Origin: Candidatus Kouleothrix ribensis
Lineage (GTDB): Bacteria; Chloroflexota; Chloroflexia; Chloroflexales; Roseiflexaceae
Assembly: GCA_016722075.1 (NCBI GenBank)
Contig: JADKGW010000001.1
Location: 3,906,001 to 3,970,000, forward strand
DNA: 64,000 bases
Direction: 5' to 3'
In this document: positions 60,777 through 64,000 of the stretch, in pieces
How the letters are laid out: each line of letters begins with the position of its first letter
Numbering within the stretch: the first letter of the stretch is position 1
Made by a program: the position numbers and the translations under genes
The notes under the pieces: generated by a model
What the model was told of the DNA's origin: nothing
Database searches by the model: none
The model's input: only the letters and a program-made list of their open reading frames with translations

Positions 60777-61220
60777 ATGAGCCGGCCTGAAAAGAAGGAC
60801 GCGCAGGGATTCACAGACGAGGAGCGCGCCGCGATGAAAGAGCGCGCCAAAGAGATGAAGGCCGAGGCGCGCGCGAACAAGAACCGGGCGGAAGGAGAAA
60901 GCGACCTGCTCGACAAGATCGCCGAGATGCCGGAGCCAGAGCGCAGCATGGCCACGCGGCTCCATGCGATCATCACAGCCAACGCGCCCATGCTCTCGCC
61001 GAAAACCTGGTATGGGATGCCGGCGTATGCTAAGGACGGCAAGATCGTCTGCTTCTTCCAGAGTGCGCAGAAGTTCAACACGCGGTACGCCACGCTCGGC
61101 TTCCAGCACGATGCCAACCTCGACGAAGGCGCCATGTGGCCAACCGCCTTCGCGCTGATGGATTTGACTGCCACCGAAGAGGAAAGGATCGTCGCGCTTG
61201 TGAAGAGAGCGATCAGCTGA
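60777..61220 (+). CDS. DUF1801 / Fra-like protein
   Basis: A 147-residue protein. The N-terminal ~40 residues are a charged helix (EERAAMKERAKEMKAEARAN). The domain core MATRLHAIITANAPMLSPKT, WYGMPAYAKDGKIVCFFQSA and FNTRYATLGFQHDANLDEGA is DUF1801 (YdhG/Fra family, proposed iron chaperone). AAGGAGG precedes the ATG. It is 146 bases downstream of the ArsR-SRPBCC gene, and the two form the cassette enclosed by the GC-rich elements. Confidence 0.88.
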   Translation: MSRPEKKDAQGFTDEERAAMKERAKEMKAEARANKNRAEGESDLLDKIAEMPEPERSMATRLHAIITANAPMLSPKTWYGMPAYAKDGKIVCFFQSAQKFNTRYATLGFQHDANLDEGAMWPTAFALMDLTATEEERIVALVKRAIS

Positions 61221-61262
61221 GAGCTGAGCTTGCTGCTTGGGGCGGCTGCGCCCCCCGGCCCC

Positions 61263-61589
61263 CAGCCGGGATGCTCCGGGGCGCTTCGCCCCCGGCCCCC
61301 CAGCCGGGATGCTCCGGGGTGCTTCGCCCCCGTGCCCCCAGCCGGGATGCTCCGGGGCGCGTCGCCCCCGCCCCCAGCCGGGATGCTCCGGGGCGCGTCG
61401 CCCCCGCCCCCAGCCGGGATGCTCCGGGGCGCGTCGCCCCCGCCCCCAGCCGGGATGCTCCGGGGCGCGTCGCCCCCGCCCCCAGCCGGGATGCTCCGGG
61501 GCGCTTCGCCCCCGGCCCCCAGCCGGGGCGCTTCGCCCCCGGCCCCCAGCCGGGATGCTCCGGGGCGCTTCGCCCCCGGCCCCCCGATT
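61263..61589 (+). repeat. 36-base GC-rich tandem array, about nine units
   Basis: Units begin CAGCCGGGATGCTCCGGGG at 61263, 61301, 61339, 61375, 61411, 61447 and 61483, with partial units at 61520 and 61547. Spacing is 38, 38, 36, 36, 36, 36, 37, 27. Each unit contains GGGGCGnnTCGCCCC and can fold. There are no spacers, so it is not CRISPR. It translates in all frames to Pro/Gly/Arg repeats, which I regard as non-coding. Confidence 0.9.
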
Positions 61590-61840
61590 AGGGGAACCGA
61601 GCCGGTTCCCCTAAAACCCCTCCGGCAAAGGAGGCCATCCCAACCCACTGCGCATCGACTCATGCCATGGCCGAGTGACTCAGGTGGTGTGTACCGAAAC
61701 ACGCCTGCCTGGACTACCATTCCTTCGGGCGGCCCTGTGGCATGCGCGCCGGGCGATCGGGCTGCGAGAGCATGAAATTCGGGGTCTGGGGCGCCAGCCC
61801 CAGCGGCGAGGTGCAGGAGGCTGGCGGCAGCCTCCTGCCG
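61590..61840 (+). repeat. GC-rich compound element, copy 2 core
   Basis: Carries the same ordered blocks as 59505-59819: AGGGGAACC...CCGGCAA (61590-61628), GGCATGCGCGCCGGGCGAT (61739-61757) and the CGGGGTC...GGTGCAGG block to about 61820. Same orientation as copy 1. Confidence 0.7.
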
Positions 61841-61988
61841 CGGGGCACGGGGGCGCGTAGCCCCCGGAACAGCGTGGCCGGGGCACGGGGCGCGTAGCCC
61901 CGGAACAGCGTGGCCGGGGCACGGGGCGCGTAGCCCCGGAACAGCGTGGCCGGGGCACGGGGGCGCGTAGCCCCCGCGTGCGTGGGGC
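61841..61988 (-). repeat. Second 36-38-base array, inverted relative to the first
   Basis: Units start CGGGGCACGG at 61841, 61879, 61915 and 61951. The reverse complement of a unit (TTCCGGGG, then GCGCCCCCGTGCCCC) resembles the units of the 61263 array, so the two arrays are inverted around the core. Confidence 0.8.
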
Positions 61989-62050
61989 GCGAGCCGCAGG
62001 GCGACCGCGCGGAGCATGCAACACACCCCCGAGATCCGCCTGCATACTGA

Positions 62051-62079
62051 TTGTCGTGCGGTTGGCTCCATGCTATAAT
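62051..62079 (+). promoter_or_regulatory. Promoter of the STAS gene
   Basis: TTGTCG (62051-62056), 17 bases, TATAAT (62074-62079) preceded by TGC (extended -10). Leader about 85 bases, with AAGGAGG just before the ATG at 62171. Confidence 0.8.
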
Positions 62080-62170
62080 AGCCCAGCCGAACCCCTCGCA
62101 GCCAATTGGTCGACGCCCGACCGTTCGCGATGCTGCGCGATTGCGCCGACGCTCAAGGAGGTTGTGTCTT

Positions 62171-62521
62171 ATGGAGATCGCTCACAAGAAATTCAACCGC
62201 GTGGACCTGCTCACGATCACCGGCCGCATGGACGCCGCCAGCGCCCCACAGCTCAAGCAGCAGATCGAGGCGCTGTTCGAACAGGGCCGCTACCGGCTGG
62301 TGCTCGATCTGGCCGGCCTGGATTATATTGCCAGCCCTGGGCTGCGCGTGCTGATCGAGGCACGCAAACGCGCGCGCGACCGTAAGTTGACCGACCTGGA
62401 GGGCGGTGATGTGCGCATCGCAAACCTGCCGCCACGCATCAAAGAGGTGTTCGACCTGACTGGCTTCACGTCGCTGTTCGAGATCTACGACGACACGATC
62501 GAGGCGGTCGGTTCCTTCTGA
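62171..62521 (+). CDS. STAS-domain anti-sigma factor antagonist
   Basis: A 116-residue SpoIIAA/RsbV-like protein: VDLLTITGRMDAASAPQLKQ, LVLDLAGLDYIASPGLRVLI (S55 is the likely phosphorylation site), FDLTGFTSLFEIYDD. In partner switching, the unphosphorylated form binds an anti-sigma kinase. The dipeptide after the Ser is PG where many have AG. AAGGAGG lies at 62155-62161. The kinase-like fusion follows 93 bases downstream. Confidence 0.9.
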   Translation: MEIAHKKFNRVDLLTITGRMDAASAPQLKQQIEALFEQGRYRLVLDLAGLDYIASPGLRVLIEARKRARDRKLTDLEGGDVRIANLPPRIKEVFDLTGFTSLFEIYDDTIEAVGSF

Positions 62522-62614
62522 GTAGCCGGGCTGCAGCCCGCAGCTGGTGGCCCCGATGCGACCCGCTCATAATCATCGGCGCTGCTCGCAGCTGCTTGCC
62601 GCCTGCTGACTGCA

Positions 62615-63355
62615 ATGGAAACGCTTACCCTCCCCGCAACCCTCGATTCGCTCGCGCGGATCAGCAGCTTCATTACCGGCGCGACTACGCAGGCCGGACT
62701 CGATGAGCACGCCGCCTGGCAGGTGCAGATGGCCGTTGATGAGGCCGCTACCAATATCATCCAGCATGGCTACGCCGACAACGGCGCCGGCCAGATCGAG
62801 CTAACCTGGCGTATCGCCGCCGGCCAGCTGATCGTGACGCTGCGCGACTATGGCCGGCGCTTCGACCCCGAGCACGTGCCGGCCCCCGATATCACGTCGC
62901 CGCTGGAAGAGCGCCAGGCCGGCGGGCTGGGGCTGTACCTCATGGGCCGGCTGATGGACTCGGTCGCATTTGAGTTCGATCCACAGCGCGGTAACCTGTT
63001 GACCATGACCAAGCAAATCGATCCGTCGATCGCCGCGCATGTGTTCGAGCTATCTGGCCGGCTCGACGCCGTGAGCACGCAGCATGCGATCAGCGCCGCG
63101 ACAGCCGCAATTGCCACCGGGGCGCGGCATATTCTGCTCGATCTCACGCAGGTGTCGTTCCTGAGCAGCAGCGGCATGCGCGCGCTGCTGCTGGTGCGCA
63201 AGAATCTGCTGGCGCACACCGACGGCGAGCTGCGCCTGTGCGGCCTGCAGCCGCAGGTGCGCGAGGTGTTTACGCTCACGGGCTTTGTGCAGCTCTTCGC
63301 GATCCATCCGACGCGGGATGACGCGCTGCGTGCCTTTGGGCAGGGGATGGCGTGA
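62615..63355 (+). CDS. RsbW-like HATPase fused to a STAS domain
   Basis: A 246-residue fusion. Residues ~1-135 form a GHKL ATPase: N-box DEAATNIIQHGY (E43, N47), G1 DYGRRFDP (78-85) and G2 QAGGLGLYLMGRLMDS, as in RsbW/SpoIIAB anti-sigma kinases. Residues ~137-246 form a STAS domain with LLDLTQVSFLSSSGMRALLL (S184-S186 region). Kinase and antagonist are normally separate proteins; here they are one chain. No ribosome site stands out. The stop overlaps the next gene's GTG by GTGA, implying coupling. Confidence 0.88.
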   Translation: METLTLPATLDSLARISSFITGATTQAGLDEHAAWQVQMAVDEAATNIIQHGYADNGAGQIELTWRIAAGQLIVTLRDYGRRFDPEHVPAPDITSPLEERQAGGLGLYLMGRLMDSVAFEFDPQRGNLLTMTKQIDPSIAAHVFELSGRLDAVSTQHAISAATAAIATGARHILLDLTQVSFLSSSGMRALLLVRKNLLAHTDGELRLCGLQPQVREVFTLTGFVQLFAIHPTRDDALRAFGQGMA

Positions 63356-64000
63356 AGCGTACCAGCTGGCTGAATCTGTACTGCGTCGGGCTGGGCCTGC
63401 TAGGCTGGGCCTGGCTGCTGGCCAGCCGCCCCTTCGCCGCGCCTCCGGCGATCGTGCTGTTCTTCACCATGCTTGCGCTCCTGGTCGAGAGTGCCGGGTT
63501 GCGCCTGACTGTATCCGACGCGCATAGCCTCGTGGGTGTCGTGGTGCTGAGCGCGGCGCTGGCGCTTGGCCCACCGGCCGGTGCGCTGGTGGCCGCAACT
63601 GCCGCGCTGATCTTTGGCATGCTGCTACCGCTGATCTACGGCCGCCCGCACACCTTCTACCTGCTGGTTGCCCGGCCGCTGCTGCGTAGCGGCGCGCGCG
63701 CGATTGCCATCCTGCTGGGCGGCGCGCTGGCCGATATGCTCATCCCCGATCGCGCAAACCTGCTGGCGCGCCTGGTGATCGTTGCGGCCTGCTTCGTGCT
63801 GGTGGTGCAGGGCAACCGCGCCACCCGCGAGCTGTTGCAGGGCGGGCGCACCGGCCTGATCACATGGTTTCGCTCGTCGTGGCGCCCGGCGCTCGGCACC
63901 GAGCTGGCCCCGCTGCCGCTGGCGGCGCTCGGCGCGGCGATCTACCTGCGGCTCGACCTGCTATACGTTGTGATCAGCGCCGCCGCCCTGCTGGCCGGCA
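63352..64000 (+). CDS. Multi-pass membrane protein, N-terminal part (continues beyond window)
   Basis: The open frame from GTG at 63352 runs to the window end (216 codons). It has about seven hydrophobic segments (YCVGLGLLGWAWLLASRPF; PAIVLFFTMLALLVESAG; SLVGVVVLSAALALGPPAGA; LVAATAALIFGMLLPLIYG). This looks like the membrane sensor part of a signalling protein. Given the STAS and HATPase genes upstream, a C-terminal SpoIIE-type phosphatase or GAF/HD-GYP output is plausible, but the missing part is needed to decide. Confidence 0.65.
   Translation, partial: MKRTSWLNLYCVGLGLLGWAWLLASRPFAAPPAIVLFFTMLALLVESAGLRLTVSDAHSLVGVVVLSAALALGPPAGALVAATAALIFGMLLPLIYGRPHTFYLLVARPLLRSGARAIAILLGGALADMLIPDRANLLARLVIVAACFVLVVQGNRATRELLQGGRTGLITWFRSSWRPALGTELAPLPLAALGAAIYLRLDLLYVVISAAALLAG

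Noticed and set aside
61263..61589. Possible CRISPR array (36-base period)
   Set aside because: Units are contiguous with no unique spacers and no cas genes are present.
60758..62071. 437-codon minus-strand frame and several plus-strand Pro/Gly frames in the repeat region
   Set aside because: They translate the 36-base GC-rich array in different frames; all frames stay open because of composition, so none is supported as a gene.

Overview
The window reads as a chromosomal segment of a GC-rich member of Chloroflexota. The class Chloroflexia (Roseiflexus/Kouleothrix-like) is the best guess, inferred from gene content and intergenic repeat style; no rRNA marker is present. I see no rRNA, tRNA, CRISPR array or transposase gene. 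Most genes are preceded by AGGAGG-like ribosome sites, but several have a -10 box only six bases before the ATG and are probably leaderless.

Layout. 1-133 is the tail of a Uma2-type gene. 162-11229 is a nuoGHIJKLMN block for the distal half of respiratory complex I; nuoA-F must lie elsewhere. 11354-18608 holds a small lipoprotein, a MacB-like exporter (fused tandem permease plus ATPase), a nitroreductase-like protein and an ABC-2 exporter. About 18730-22200 is an AT-rich island with a Thr/Pro-stalk membrane protein and a second membrane protein. 22344-31313 carries a U32 peptidase/RlhA-like protein, a lipoprotein made of two fused solute-binding domains, a tail-anchored Ser/Thr kinase with DnaJ-type zinc motifs, and a radical SAM-HhH protein. 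31572-34204 resembles a small integron-cassette array (toxin/antitoxin, VOC, DHFR-like and YCII genes, with attC-like sites) and ends in a MITE-like element. 34226-45983 is accessory: DUF4386, a small conserved protein, two large LuxR/ATPase regulators, a cyclase-like protein, intact and broken DinB genes, a methyltransferase and a PLP decarboxylase. 46583-47991 is a BNR-repeat protein overlapping a MoaD/ThiS ubiquitin-like protein that ends in Gly-Gly. 48478-54225 is a leftward run: CbiX, PrsW, aldehyde:ferredoxin oxidoreductase, TsaB, TsaE and an unknown protein. 54672-59223 holds a methyltransferase, two small membrane proteins, an AraC regulator, a PhyH dioxygenase and GAPDH. 59505-61990 contains two copies of a GC-rich compound repeat flanking an ArsR-SRPBCC/DUF1801 cassette. 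62171-64000 begins a partner-switching module: STAS, a HATPase-STAS fusion, and a membrane protein cut by the window edge.

The most unusual signals are intergenic. Arrays of degenerate 7-base repeats recur at seven or more places, often as inverted pairs able to form hairpins, and one runs into the nuoJ reading frame. There are also long perfect hairpins of a GTTGTG-stem family, a 42-base dispersed repeat, and a 36-base GC-rich tandem array with an inverted partner array. A conserved extended -10 promoter (TGTGCTAnAnT) precedes at least four genes. Together these point to a genome rich in short non-coding repeats.
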